In this document: positions 37,231 through 46,229 of the stretch, one piece after another
Layout: each line of letters opens with the position of its first letter
Position numbering within the stretch: the stretch's first letter is position 1
From: Methylobacter sp.
GTDB lineage: Bacteria > Pseudomonadota > Gammaproteobacteria > Methylococcales > Methylomonadaceae
Length of the DNA: 64,000 nucleotides
Assembly: GCA_028716975.1 (NCBI GenBank)
Contig: JAQUOU010000018.1
Coordinates: 1 to 64,000 of the forward strand
Direction: 5' to 3'
Translations under genes and position numbers: made by a program
The notes under the pieces: model-generated
The model's input: only the letters and a program-made list of their open reading frames with translations
What the model was told of the DNA's origin: nothing
Database searches by the model: none

Positions 37231-37650
37231 TATGACAAATTAGTTTATTTTTATCGAGTTTGCTGGCTTGGCCTTAGCCATCGGCGTGTCCGGTTACTTT
37301 CTCTCGCTCTACGGCGATGTCATCGCCGAAAAAACTGGGCTGGGAGGAACTTAGGTCTGAGTTATTATCATGTCGGCCTATACACGCCGATCATTGTGCT
37401 GTTTTACATATTTGCGATGCGTACGGTTTTTCGTTATGAAAAAGCCAGCGCTTGGAAGTAGTGGAGAAAATTACCGAACGCTATCGCTATTTGGCCATCA
37501 TAATGACCAGCATTGCCATTGTCGGACTCCTGTACCGTCCGCCACAACGCTTGTCCAAGACGTTAGGCTGGGGTAGCCTCTTTATGTTTATGTTTATGTT
37601 TATATCCTTAATCTGTCGGCGCTGTATTTGCAGCAAGAGTAGCCCTTAAG
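37231..37650 (+). pseudogene. Sodium/calcium antiporter remnant
   Basis: Pieces of a CaxA-type Na+/Ca2+ antiporter: IGVSGYFLSLYGDVIAEKTG plus LGGT before a stop at about 37355, then GLYTPIIVLFYIFAMRTVFR and YEKA in another frame, and IAIVG fragments later. An early TAG also follows ATG at codon 4. Internal deletion and several stops make it dead. The surrounding genes (ClC, DUF190, Kef-type) are also ion-transport related. Confidence 0.65.
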
Positions 37651-37732
37651 TATGCCACGTATTTTGATTATTACTATCGAATAATGATGGTTGAATGCAA
37701 TAATTACAACTCCAAAAAAATTTTGTAACATT

Positions 37733-37912
37733 ATGAATAAAAAACAATTTTTGTTTAATAGCTTAAATAAAAAAGACCAAATTGCTTCTGTATTGTTGGT
37801 TTTATGGGGAGCAATCGTTATTCTTTTTGTCATACGTTATAACAGCGGTGACCTTGGTGGATCTCTTGAAGATTTACCGTGGTGGGGAGGCTTTCCTTTA
37901 TTTTTATATTAG
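37733..37912 (+). CDS. Possible small membrane protein (59 aa)
   Basis: From ATG 37733 the frame encodes a charged start, one hydrophobic helix (IASVLLVLWGAIVILFVI) and a short tail ending GGFPLFLY. No Shine-Dalgarno is evident and no family is recognised. It could be a truncated piece of a longer membrane protein. Confidence 0.25.
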   Translation: MNKKQFLFNSLNKKDQIASVLLVLWGAIVILFVIRYNSGDLGGSLEDLPWWGGFPLFLY

Positions 37913-38026
37913 GGCGTCGCTTTTGAATTAAAAGGTGGTTCTAGGCCAAACTTTAGGATTTTTAAAGCAAAGTATTGCTGAAATATAACACTTGAGCATG
38001 CATGATTGCATGTGGGGAGGGACGCT

Positions 38027-38146
38027 ATGAAAATGCTCGTTTTTGCTTTTATTATAGGTCTTGTGTTGCTCTATTTTTTGAATATAGCGCTATTAAAAAC
38101 CCCTGTACTAGACCTTAATTGGTCAATCCATGCAGCTATGCAGTGA
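38027..38146 (+). CDS. Possible 39-aa single-helix membrane peptide
   Basis: ATG 38027 follows a GGGGAGGG ribosome site (38014-38021). The frame encodes MKMLVFAFIIGLVLLYFLNI and a short polar tail to TGA at 38144-38146. No family is recognised. The strong ribosome site is the best argument for it. Confidence 0.35.
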   Translation: MKMLVFAFIIGLVLLYFLNIALLKTPVLDLNWSIHAAMQ

Positions 38147-38234
38147 GGTCATATTAAGCAGTATCAGAGCATGCCCTTGAGGTAAGCCATAACGTCTATC
38201 GCTTCAAGAAAGTCAGTTGCGCGCTCAAATATCC

Positions 38235-38262
38235 CTGATATGGCTAATTGACAGCCCAGCTC
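38235..38262. repeat. Distal copy of the imperfect repeat flanking the GH5 fragment
   Basis: CTGATATGGCTAA (38235-38247) and CAGCTCAC (about 38255-38262) recur at 39216-39243 with two bases fewer between them. On the minus strand this copy can encode VSWAVN and a TAG, a plausible end for DUF190. Confidence 0.6.
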
Positions 38263-38263
38263 A

Positions 38264-39215
38264 CTAAATTTTTAGTTCCGCCTTTTTTTCTGATTTAGCG
38301 GTAAAAGCCTGAGTGGGCCGCTTCAGGTTTCGGGCTAAGGTTGCTTTCTGCATGGCGTTGATGACTGTAGAGTTGGGTGAAAAATATTCTGCCGTATTCC
38401 ATTGACTCCATTTGTATTTGATAGTGTTTAAATCATCCGTTTCAATATTGACAACATTGCCGTTTTGCTCTGGTGTGTTGTACATACCCCAGTTATTGCG
38501 GCCCAACACTTTATAAGACCAAGTTGCCCAGTGGCTGCCGGTTTCTGTAAATTGCTGAAGTCCGTAATTCCAGGATTCGGCATTTCTAAACATCGTGAAT
38601 TCACCTATAAAATGAGGTACGTTATAATTTGAACCCCATTTTTGAGCGTCCTGTATCCACCCGTCCACAGAATTTTTCATCACCATGAAGTCTTCATTGT
38701 TTTGCCATTGGTAATAGTGCAAAGAATAGACGACGTTCTCCCAATTTTTCTCTTGGGGATTCGGAAGTGTATTCCACCACCAGATAGCTTCCATAATGAT
38801 GATATGGTCGGGATCAATCGCTCTGATAGCGTGATACAGGCGGTCGTAAAGACTAACCACCTCAGACCCCATCCCTCCGGGAAAGGTCTCGGAGGGTTCA
38901 TTCAGCAGGTCATAACCAGCCACGGCGGCATTGTCTTTAAAGCGCATGGCAAGAGTTTCCCAAAATTCTACCAGTTGATTCTGATAGAGCGGGGTGGAAT
39001 AAAGCAGAGTGCCGTTTTGCCGGCCTGAATGATGGGCTCCGTTTTGTGAACCCGGCGCACCATGCAGATCAAGGATGGTGTAGAGTCCATATTCCAGCGC
39101 TTTGTTTACGGTCCATTCAATCCTGGATAAATCAAGGGCACCTATATCGTCCAGCCTCCAGTTGCCCTCATCATCCATATAGTTAAGCGCATATATTGGC
39201 AAACGGATAATGATT
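38264..39215 (-). pseudogene. Family GH5 glycoside hydrolase, 5'-truncated
   Basis: About 310 residues of a GH5 (beta/alpha)8 hydrolase. Strand 2 is GLYTILDLHGAPGSQNG, the acid/base site is YDLLNEPSE, and the nucleophile strand is FIGEFTMF. The chain goes nearly to the C-terminus. The N-terminal part before IRLPIYALNYMDDEG (signal peptide, first strand) is missing, and homology begins exactly at the end of a repeat also found after its stop. TTG 39202 could start a stub, but it would lack part of the barrel. Probably a non-functional insert. Confidence 0.72.
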
Positions 39216-39520
39216 CTGATATGGCTAACACCGGCCAGCTCACGATATAAGATAGCACCATATGGATTTGAAGTTGGTTTATTACGCTATCAACCCGTTC
39301 AGGTAAATCGTAGAATTCGATAACCAAAGGCAAGTCCAGGGACAAATCCAGTAGATGGCTAGTACGAAGTGTACCGTCCGGGCTAAACCCCATGATCCCT
39401 TGTTTATACCCAGATGCCCGAGACTTTCTCTTTGTCGTGCAAAAAATCGACGATACAGCCGAGCAGATGTTCGCTATCCCGAAGATAAATCCGCGCTATC
39501 GTAATAGATTGAGTTGTCAT
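39216..39520 (-). pseudogene. DUF190-family protein, frameshifted and interrupted
   Basis: From ATG 39520 the frame reads ITIARIYLRDSEHLLGCIVD, then KVSGIWV, and hits a stop. One base appears missing near 39407, after which the next frame resumes with YKQGIMGFSPDGTLRTSHLL, then DLPLVIEFYDLPERVDSVIN and YIVSWPVL. This is a DUF190 protein, small and PII-like in fold. Its natural end seems displaced by the GH5 piece. It starts 34 bases after clcA, typical company for DUF190. Confidence 0.7.
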
Positions 39521-39554
39521 AACTAATTTCTGAATAATGTATTTAACCAAATCA

Positions 39555-40835
39555 TCATGCCGAACGCATTGATGGAAATCTATAGTCTTCACATAAGGCA
39601 AGGTACAAGGGTACTGAATGTATCAATTTAGATGTCCCGTTCGCCAAAAAAGCGGTAGCCATCAGCGGAATCATAATTTCATGGCTGCTGGTCATTTCCA
39701 TCACAATCACAAATGACGTGAGCGGTGCTTGCAGCATACCTGAGAAATAAGCGGTCATGCTCAGTAAAATCATCACCGAAACCGGCGCTATCGGAAACCA
39801 GTTGGCCAGATCAACACCTACCCCGGCTCCTGTTGCAAGTGACGGTACAAAAATACCGCTGGGTATCCCGCTAAAAAAAGTTGCGCAAGTAGCCATCATT
39901 TTCAGAAACGGATATGAAGGTTCCATAGATTGGGCGCCGTGTAATATGGCCTTGGTTTGTTGATAACCGGTACCCACGGTCGCGCCATTGGAAAAATAAT
40001 TCACTATAGCGATGATTCCACCGCACGCAATAGCGATCACAACAATCGAAATGCCGGTACGCTTGAGCAATCGGCTGCCGAAAATAGTAATTTTGCTAAA
40101 CAACCCACCCAAAAGCCCCCCGATAATCCCGCATAACGGTATAGCAAACCAGCTTTGTCCTATTGGCATAATGAGGGATTCATCTTCAAAATAAATGTAG
40201 CTGTTTAATAACGTATAGGCGGTAACGCCGGAAAAAATAATGGCGGTTAATACCAGACTACTGATTCTTTCTTCCAAGGTTCGGCCCATTTCTTCAATGG
40301 CAAAGATGATGCCTGCCAAGGGGGTACTGAACATCGCGGCAAAACCGGCCGCGCTTCCTGCTAGAATTAAACCCCGTTCTAAATAATAAGGTGGGAATTT
40401 AATCACTTTACTTAGTGACAACATAACAGATGCGCCGACATGCACGGCAGGGCCGCCGAAACCGGCTGAGGCTCCGGAAAGCAAACCCATAATCGGCAGG
40501 AGTATTTTTCCGAAAGCAATTCTTAAGGAAATTAACTGGGATGTTTCTTTTAGATTGTCAGCAATTTCCAGGGCTGTTTTAACCTGCGGGATACCGCTAC
40601 GCTCGCTGCCTGGAAAAAAACGAAAGGTGAGCCATGCGGTAAAGCCTAGCCCGACTGGCGGGATGGCAAAATGAAACCAGGAGCATTGCAGTGCAAGGAT
40701 GCGGTAGGTTTGCGCGGCCCATTCGCTAAGCATGGTCATCATCACGATAACCAGTCCGACACTAATTGCGCCCAGCCAGAATACCAGACGTTGTTTCCAG
40801 GCGGTAAAGGAAAGAAAAGAAGATGACTGATCCAA
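39555..40835 (-). CDS. ClC-type chloride channel/antiporter lacking the gating glutamate
   Basis: 426 residues, about 17 helical segments. Conserved ClC stretches are GSERSGIPQV (first selectivity loop), SGASAGFGGPAVHVGAS (second), FAIEEMG and SGIPSGIFVPSLATGAG (third). In the second loop the usual GREGP, whose Glu gates Cl- and H+ exchange, reads GFGGP, so the gate Glu is Gly. The internal proton Glu in FAIEEMG is kept. This predicts altered coupling, perhaps channel-like flux (inference). DUF190 lies downstream and Kef-type upstream on the same strand. Confidence 0.9.
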   Translation of the reverse strand: MDQSSSFLSFTAWKQRLVFWLGAISVGLVIVMMTMLSEWAAQTYRILALQCSWFHFAIPPVGLGFTAWLTFRFFPGSERSGIPQVKTALEIADNLKETSQLISLRIAFGKILLPIMGLLSGASAGFGGPAVHVGASVMLSLSKVIKFPPYYLERGLILAGSAAGFAAMFSTPLAGIIFAIEEMGRTLEERISSLVLTAIIFSGVTAYTLLNSYIYFEDESLIMPIGQSWFAIPLCGIIGGLLGGLFSKITIFGSRLLKRTGISIVVIAIACGGIIAIVNYFSNGATVGTGYQQTKAILHGAQSMEPSYPFLKMMATCATFFSGIPSGIFVPSLATGAGVGVDLANWFPIAPVSVMILLSMTAYFSGMLQAPLTSFVIVMEMTSSHEIMIPLMATAFLANGTSKLIHSVPLYLALCEDYRFPSMRSA

Positions 40836-40890
40836 AATAAAATTACATCCAAGGTTACTTCAGTTAATGTATGTAATTTTTTCGTAAGTA

Positions 40891-42066
40891 TTACCAAGGC
40901 AGAACAAATTTTCCACGTAATTTTACGGCCAGGATAGGAAATAACAAGACCGAAATCATGCCAGCGCTTACCAGTATCGACGCTCTGTCCGGCGGCATAA
41001 GTCCGGAGGAAACGCCGATTTCGCTGATGATAATAATCAGAGGAAGACCAGTAGCGGAATAAAATGCGAACGGCAGCTTCTCTTCGGGTGTCAGTTCTTT
41101 CTTGTATAAGAACAACGGAATGCCTCGAACCAAAAGCATCAAACCCAACAAAAGCGCCACTTGTAGTGGAGCCAGAGGAGCTGACCATAAGGCGCTGACT
41201 TCAAACTTCATGCCCGCGGCGATGAAGAATATGGGGATCAAAAAGCCATAACCGATGGCATCCAACTTATGCCGCAACAATTCCCCCTCTTTGCCTTTAA
41301 TGGCAAGTCCCGCCACTATGCCCGCGGCAAATGCTCCCATCACGATATTCAAGCCGAATTTAGCGGCGAGCGCGACGAATAGAATTTGAAGCAGAATACA
41401 AATTCTCACAGGAAGCTGGCCACTGCTTTGCATAGTACGCGTCATGGTTTCAATTAGCCTTGATGTACGCGTATTTAGGGCGATATTCGCTGCGGCCAGT
41501 GCGATGATGATAAAAGTCACAATGAATAGCGTATGTAAAAAAGTGTCGTGCGCAGGGATCAGCAAGAGCGAAATGATCATCAAGGGGCCGAACTCACCGG
41601 CAGCAGCGGCTGCTACCATATATGTCCCGAAATCAGAGTTCTGTTCTCCCCGGTCACGCAGAATGGGAGCCAGTACGCCCAAGGCGGTGGTGGATAAGGC
41701 GACTGCCGCTAATAAAGGCGGAGTCTGGATCAGTCCGATAACATTGAAAAAGAACATGCAGATCATCGCTACAAAGAACGAAAGAAACCAACCCCCTACC
41801 GCCAATGACAAAGGTCTGCCGCGAATCTTGTCGAAATCGATTTCAAGCCCGACCATGAACAGCAGAAAAGTCAGTCCAAGTTCTCCCAGCGTACCGATCA
41901 TGCCATCCGGACTGGTCAGATGAAACACATGGGGGCCTATCAGTATCCCCAAAACGACTTCAAGCACGACAACGGGTAGACGAAAAGCACTTGGCAATTC
42001 GGCAAGTAGCGGCGCCAGCATCGCAGCAAATGCGATCAACAGAAGTTCAGAAGGATAGGTTTCCAT
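40891..42066 (-). CDS. Kef-type CPA2 cation:proton antiporter
   Basis: 391 residues with about 12 TM helices. GILIGPHVFHLTSPDGMIGT, then ELGLTFLLFMVGLEIDF, are typical of CPA2 antiporters, and AAAAGEFGPLMIIS supplies the ion-binding region. No RCK/TrkA_N domain follows, so it is the short membrane-only type. It sits 55 bases upstream of clcA on the same strand, so the two are probably cotranscribed and work in ion or pH balance. Confidence 0.88.
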   Translation of the reverse strand: METYPSELLLIAFAAMLAPLLAELPSAFRLPVVVLEVVLGILIGPHVFHLTSPDGMIGTLGELGLTFLLFMVGLEIDFDKIRGRPLSLAVGGWFLSFFVAMICMFFFNVIGLIQTPPLLAAVALSTTALGVLAPILRDRGEQNSDFGTYMVAAAAAGEFGPLMIISLLLIPAHDTFLHTLFIVTFIIIALAAANIALNTRTSRLIETMTRTMQSSGQLPVRICILLQILFVALAAKFGLNIVMGAFAAGIVAGLAIKGKEGELLRHKLDAIGYGFLIPIFFIAAGMKFEVSALWSAPLAPLQVALLLGLMLLVRGIPLFLYKKELTPEEKLPFAFYSATGLPLIIIISEIGVSSGLMPPDRASILVSAGMISVLLFPILAVKLRGKFVLPW

Positions 42067-42249
42067 CGGTAGACTCCGGTAGAGGTTAAATTACATAGTA
42101 GGGAAAAATTTAATTGTAACAAGTTATACCAAAAAGGAAGAACTCATCGGCAATTTCAGTCGAGAAGCCCATACATATACACAGAAACCTGTAGACGCAC
42201 ACCGGGGATCATGATTTTTCAAGTGCTGGCGAAGGCAACTGATTCCGCA
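42067..42249. other. Gap before the ISAzo13 remnant
   Basis: No gene is seen in this short stretch; the promoter of the Kef-type gene is expected here. Confidence 0.3.
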
Positions 42250-42664
42250 TGACATCTATGATTTGGCGCATAGTCGGGGCCATATGAACCTGAATAACAG
42301 CCATGATACCAGTGAGTTTTGTTGTGGCAGCATTGCGCAGTGGCGGTTGCAGTAATGCCGTCAATCGACAGGTCTTCAAGGAGACCCTGCAGGCGCTGCT
42401 CGAACGGCTTGGATTGGACCTACGCGCCGCGCACTATCCGCCGTACTGCTCAAAGTACAACCCCATTGAACATCGATTGTATGCACACCTTACCCGCGCC
42501 TGTCACAATTCATGGAGAAAACGAAGACTGGCAAGGGCTTGAAAGTCACGGTGGATATTTTGATGAAAGTGTATGCTACGGGAAAAAAATGCAGCGAAAG
42601 TTTCCTTGAAAACATAACAATCCTCTTTGATGATTATCTTCCTCGCTATCGGGCTATCCCCTAA
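42250..42664 (+). pseudogene. ISAzo13-family transposase, C-terminal remnant
   Basis: Broken frames read IYDLAHSRGHMNLNNSHDTS, then LLERLGLDLRAAHYPPYCSK and YNPIEHRLYAHLTRAC, then KTKTGKGLKVTVDILMKVYA and ILFDDYLPRYRAIP. These are the end of ISAzo13 transposases. At least two frame changes separate the parts and the N-terminal two thirds are absent. Confidence 0.75.
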
Positions 42665-42746
42665 AATAGGATTTCGGGAATTTATTTTTTACCAGATCCT
42701 AAGGTTGTCACCCAAAGTTCATGCAAAATTGAACCTGTGATTTTTG

Positions 42747-44855
42747 TTAGAAAAAACTTTTTAAAATATCGCTGGCGCCGGGACCTAGCTTTTTATCCAG
42801 TTTATCCAGCAACTTATTAAGTTTAGCCTTGTTTTTATCCGTTAGTAATGATGTTGCATCAAGCATATAAATGGGTTTACTGAATGAGCCGCTAATCTTA
42901 ATAGCGATGGGAGTGTCATGAAACTGTTCCGGTTCCGTAGCGGTAGCCTTTGCTTTTATTAGCTTGGCAATAATTTTATAGTCCAGCTGTTCTGACTTTA
43001 AATTGACATTGCCCTCGCCATTAACCCGGAATTTTGAGGAAACGCCGACAAGATCATTGTTTTGGATCAGACCGTTGCTGACGGTAGCTGTACCGGTTAT
43101 CTGTGAGAATACCGTCTGATCATTTTTATTATCGGTGGGTAAAGGCGTTCCTTTTATTAAGGCTTTGCTGTTATCGATTATTTTTTGCAGGTTAAAGCCT
43201 TTGATAACACCGTCCTTAAACAGGAAATCTATTTGGCCGTTGAGTGAGGATTTGAGTTCGTTTGAAGTGTTGCCGCGGCCTTGAAGCTGCGCCGAAGCAT
43301 TTGCCATTCCACTCATGCGTGCCTCGCCGTTAAAATCTTTTAGCAAGGGTTCAATTTGAACTTGAGTAATTTTTTCGTTAAGAGATAGAACGGGGGTGTT
43401 GCCGCGTGCATCCATATTGAGATTGCCGGCATATGATCCCTGATAAAATTGATTAACAGTTTGCTGGGTTGTAACTATGCCGTTTTTTGCGCTTAGTTTT
43501 AGGTGGATATCCTGCATATTCAAACTGTTAATTTTGAGTTTGCCCAGTGATAACTCGCCGTTAACATTCAGTTTTCTTAACGTTTCAACTGGAAATAACG
43601 AAGCTCCCGCCGCTACCGCTGCAGCGGGGCTTGCTAATGTTTTTGACGATTTATCGACCGCTTTTTCCGGAGATAAATAACGATCAGCATCAATGGCATC
43701 CGCATTTAAATTAAAAGCGATAGCCGGTACTGAAAAATCTTTGATACTGGTTGAGCCTTTAATATGAGTATCATCCAGTATTATTACCAGGTTTTGAAGG
43801 ATGGCCGAGTCTTCCGTCGCCTGCAGGTTGAAACTCATTGCCAGACTGCTCAGGGCAGCGCTATTCCGCATGGCAGGGGCTGTAATGCCCAGTTGCGTCA
43901 TTACTTTAATTGGATTGAATTGTGCAATAGCAACGGAGCCCTGGAAAGAGGGCTCATCTTTAATATTATTACCGGTAATTTCTGCTGTCGAAATATTTAT
44001 ATCTCCCGATTTGATTTGTAATCCGGTAACTTTAGCAATCTGGCTAGTCATATCCACGGTGATAGCAGGAGCCGTTAACATAGCCGTTAATGAATTTCCG
44101 GGAATGTTTTCACCCTGGGCTGTAGCTTGTAATTCCGTTTGGTTAAATACGAAATTATCCAGTTTTTCATTAATGGTTAACCCGGTGGCCAGCTTGACTG
44201 ATTCGGTCAGCTTGGATTGGGGATTGAAAACAACAAGGGAGATATCTATACCGGAAGACTCATCAAAAATAAATTTATCGGTATCAAGATTAAAGTCTTT
44301 TATTTCCAAATGCTTGCCGGTTTGCTGATTATCCCAGTTAATATGGGCGTTTTTTATGGAAATGCTGCCGATAGCAAAAGCTGCCAGGGTAGCGGTTGGA
44401 TGTTCTTGTTCAGTTTCTTTGCTGATGCCGGGAGCAGGCTTAGTAACAGCTGATGCGGTTAAATCATCCCAGTTATTTATACTCTGTTTGTTTTTTGCAA
44501 GATTGAGAACAAGTCCTTTTAAGACGATATGATTAACTTCAATTTTTTTGGTTAAAAGCGGCAGCAATTTTACATTGATGTTGCTTTCCTCTATTGTTGC
44601 AAAGGCTTTATCTTGAAACCCGGGAGCATTGCTTAATGCAACTTTTCCTGTAGAAATGCCTAACCAGGGGAAAAACGCCAGCTTTAGATCGCCTTCCAGT
44701 ATGAGTTCGCGGCCCGTCTTATCTTTAACCGCAGCGGCAATTTCAGGTTTGAAGTTATTGGGATTAATAAAAAAAATTAAACCAAAGGCAATGATAATAA
44801 TCAGCAAAACCAGTGCTGTTAATAGTGATACTATGATCTTATACGGTTTTTCCAC
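42747..44855 (-). CDS. AsmA-family protein
   Basis: 702 residues. An N-terminal TM helix (LTALVLLIIIIAFGLIFF) is followed by the AsmA start NPNNFKPEIAAAVKDKTGRE, then GDLKLAFFPWLGISTGKVAL. Long beta-rich repeats continue to a C-terminal AsmA_2-like domain with LNGQIDFLFKDGVIKGFNLQ. AsmA-like proteins bridge the periplasm and move lipids to the outer membrane. It is a single gene, and an isolated one. Confidence 0.9.
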   Translation of the reverse strand: MEKPYKIIVSLLTALVLLIIIIAFGLIFFINPNNFKPEIAAAVKDKTGRELILEGDLKLAFFPWLGISTGKVALSNAPGFQDKAFATIEESNINVKLLPLLTKKIEVNHIVLKGLVLNLAKNKQSINNWDDLTASAVTKPAPGISKETEQEHPTATLAAFAIGSISIKNAHINWDNQQTGKHLEIKDFNLDTDKFIFDESSGIDISLVVFNPQSKLTESVKLATGLTINEKLDNFVFNQTELQATAQGENIPGNSLTAMLTAPAITVDMTSQIAKVTGLQIKSGDINISTAEITGNNIKDEPSFQGSVAIAQFNPIKVMTQLGITAPAMRNSAALSSLAMSFNLQATEDSAILQNLVIILDDTHIKGSTSIKDFSVPAIAFNLNADAIDADRYLSPEKAVDKSSKTLASPAAAVAAGASLFPVETLRKLNVNGELSLGKLKINSLNMQDIHLKLSAKNGIVTTQQTVNQFYQGSYAGNLNMDARGNTPVLSLNEKITQVQIEPLLKDFNGEARMSGMANASAQLQGRGNTSNELKSSLNGQIDFLFKDGVIKGFNLQKIIDNSKALIKGTPLPTDNKNDQTVFSQITGTATVSNGLIQNNDLVGVSSKFRVNGEGNVNLKSEQLDYKIIAKLIKAKATATEPEQFHDTPIAIKISGSFSKPIYMLDATSLLTDKNKAKLNKLLDKLDKKLGPGASDILKSFF

Positions 44856-45004
44856 AGCTCCTCCCCTTGTTAAAAAGATGTAATGCTAATCCGTTATGGA
44901 ATATGATTATCAACTCATGATTTGCTATGCCGGTTTCGTTCCCGCAGGAGGAAATACTAAATCAATGAGGGTGTATTTAATATAATTATAATTGAGGTGG
45001 AAAG

Positions 45005-45298
45005 ATGTTGATTTTAGCTAAGATTGCCGGAATTATCGTCCTTGTATGGTTTTACATGACCGCAAAAAAGAAGGGGGAGCAGCCGTTTAAGTGGGCTATT
45101 ATAGGGTTAATTGGTTATTGGCTGGCATGGTGGATAGTTGATTTGAGCATTGTGTCTTTTTTAACGCCGGGTTTTTCTAAAAATTTCACGGTAGTATTTA
45201 TTATTGCTCAAGTACCCGCCCTCTGCGCTATTGGCGCTGCTTTTTTAATCAGGAAAAAATTGTTGGCTGATGCTGAGAAAGTCCCTAAACAGGATTAA
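45005..45298 (+). CDS. Small membrane protein of unknown function
   Basis: 97 residues, about three TM helices: IAGIIVLVWFYMTAKKKGEQ, then KWAIIGLIGYWLAWWIVDLS, then VVFIIAQVPALCAIGAAFLI. A GGAGG-like AGGTGG site lies just upstream (44995-45000). No family recognised. It is convergent with the peroxiredoxin gene and shares a terminator with it. Confidence 0.65.
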   Translation: MLILAKIAGIIVLVWFYMTAKKKGEQPFKWAIIGLIGYWLAWWIVDLSIVSFLTPGFSKNFTVVFIIAQVPALCAIGAAFLIRKKLLADAEKVPKQD

Positions 45299-45303
45299 TG
45301 CAA

Positions 45304-45354
45304 AAAGCACAAGGTTCAAATATCAGGCTTTTTTAATTTCGAACCTTGTGCTTT
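45304..45354. terminator. Bidirectional terminator between convergent genes
   Basis: Arms AAAGCACAAGGTTC (45304-45317) and GAACCTTGTGCTTT (45341-45354) form a perfect 14-bp stem, with A-rich flank on the left and T on the right. It sits between two convergent stops, so it can end both transcripts. Confidence 0.8.
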
Positions 45355-45363
45355 AAACTTTAC

Positions 45364-45966
45364 TTACAGTTTATCAGCATTCCTATCCAGATATTCCGCA
45401 ACGCCCGCGGGGTTCGCATTCATGCCCGCATCGCCTTTATTCCAACCTGCAGGGCAGACCTCACCGTGCTCTTCGTGAAACTGTAATGCATCAACAATAC
45501 GAATTAATTCATCTATATTACGGCCCAAAGGGAGATCGTTTACAACCTGGTGACGAACCACACCACTACGGTCAATAAGGAAGGCGCCGCGGTAAGCAAC
45601 GCCTGCATCGGCTTCAACATCATAATCTTTCACAATTTTATGAGATAAATCGGCGGCTAATGTATAGCGGACAGGGCCTATTCCTCCTTTATTGATCGGT
45701 GTATTACGCCATGCATTGTGGGTGAAATGAGAGTCAATAGAGACGCCGATAACTTCAACCTGCCGGCCTTTAAACTCATCTATACGGTGGTCTAAAGCAA
45801 TCAGCTCACTTGGGCAAACAAATGTGAAATCCAGCGGGTAGAAAAATAGAATGGCATATTTGCCGTTAGTCGCTTCAGAAAAACTGAATGAATCGACGAT
45901 TTGACCATCGCCTAATACGGCAGGTACTGTAAAATCAGGGGCTTGTTTACCAACTAATACACTCAT
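45364..45966 (-). CDS. Typical 2-Cys peroxiredoxin (AhpC/Prx1 type)
   Basis: 200 residues. The peroxidatic Cys is in FYPLDFTFVCPSE, the resolving Cys in EHGEVCPAGWNKGD, and IGVSIDSHFTHNAWRNTPIN fits the Prx1 group. It reduces H2O2 and organic peroxides with thioredoxin. A perfect dyad lies in its upstream region, shared with the AP2-like gene, and could be an operator. Confidence 0.95.
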   Translation of the reverse strand: MSVLVGKQAPDFTVPAVLGDGQIVDSFSFSEATNGKYAILFFYPLDFTFVCPSELIALDHRIDEFKGRQVEVIGVSIDSHFTHNAWRNTPINKGGIGPVRYTLAADLSHKIVKDYDVEADAGVAYRGAFLIDRSGVVRHQVVNDLPLGRNIDELIRIVDALQFHEEHGEVCPAGWNKGDAGMNANPAGVAEYLDRNADKL

Positions 45967-46118
45967 TGATTATCTCCAAAAACATTTAAAAAGCAAAGGG
46001 TTATAAAAATATTATTAGCCACGGCAGGAGTGGAGTAGCGCCATTTTACACTAGATCAGTCAGAAATTGTCCAGAGACTTGTTAATTTAGCTTGCATTTA
46101 TTTGAACTTTAGCGATAA

Positions 46119-46140
46119 TTTGTAATCATTGGATTACAAA
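46119..46140. promoter_or_regulatory. Perfect dyad TTTGTAATC-N4-GATTACAAA
   Basis: Nine-base arms (46119-46127 and 46132-46140) enclose ATTG. It lies in the divergent gap between the peroxiredoxin and the AP2-like gene. The spacing fits a dimeric repressor site. It is not an OxyR-like pattern. Confidence 0.5.
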
Positions 46141-46229
46141 AAATAAGAATAACAATGATTTTCAAAGACGCTTTAAAATTAAACAGCATTATTTTGCTGT
46201 AAATTCATCCACTTAATTCGTTTGACGGA

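Larger units (their letters stand above)
37651..38263. other. AT-rich region with two doubtful small membrane frames
   Basis: Apart from the two small frames listed separately, no gene was recognised. The right end (38235-38262) carries the distal copy of the repeat that flanks the GH5 fragment. Confidence 0.3.

Noticed and set aside
38642-39028. 128-residue plus-strand frame inside GH5
   Set aside because: Shadow of the GH5 coding frame with no recognisable domain.
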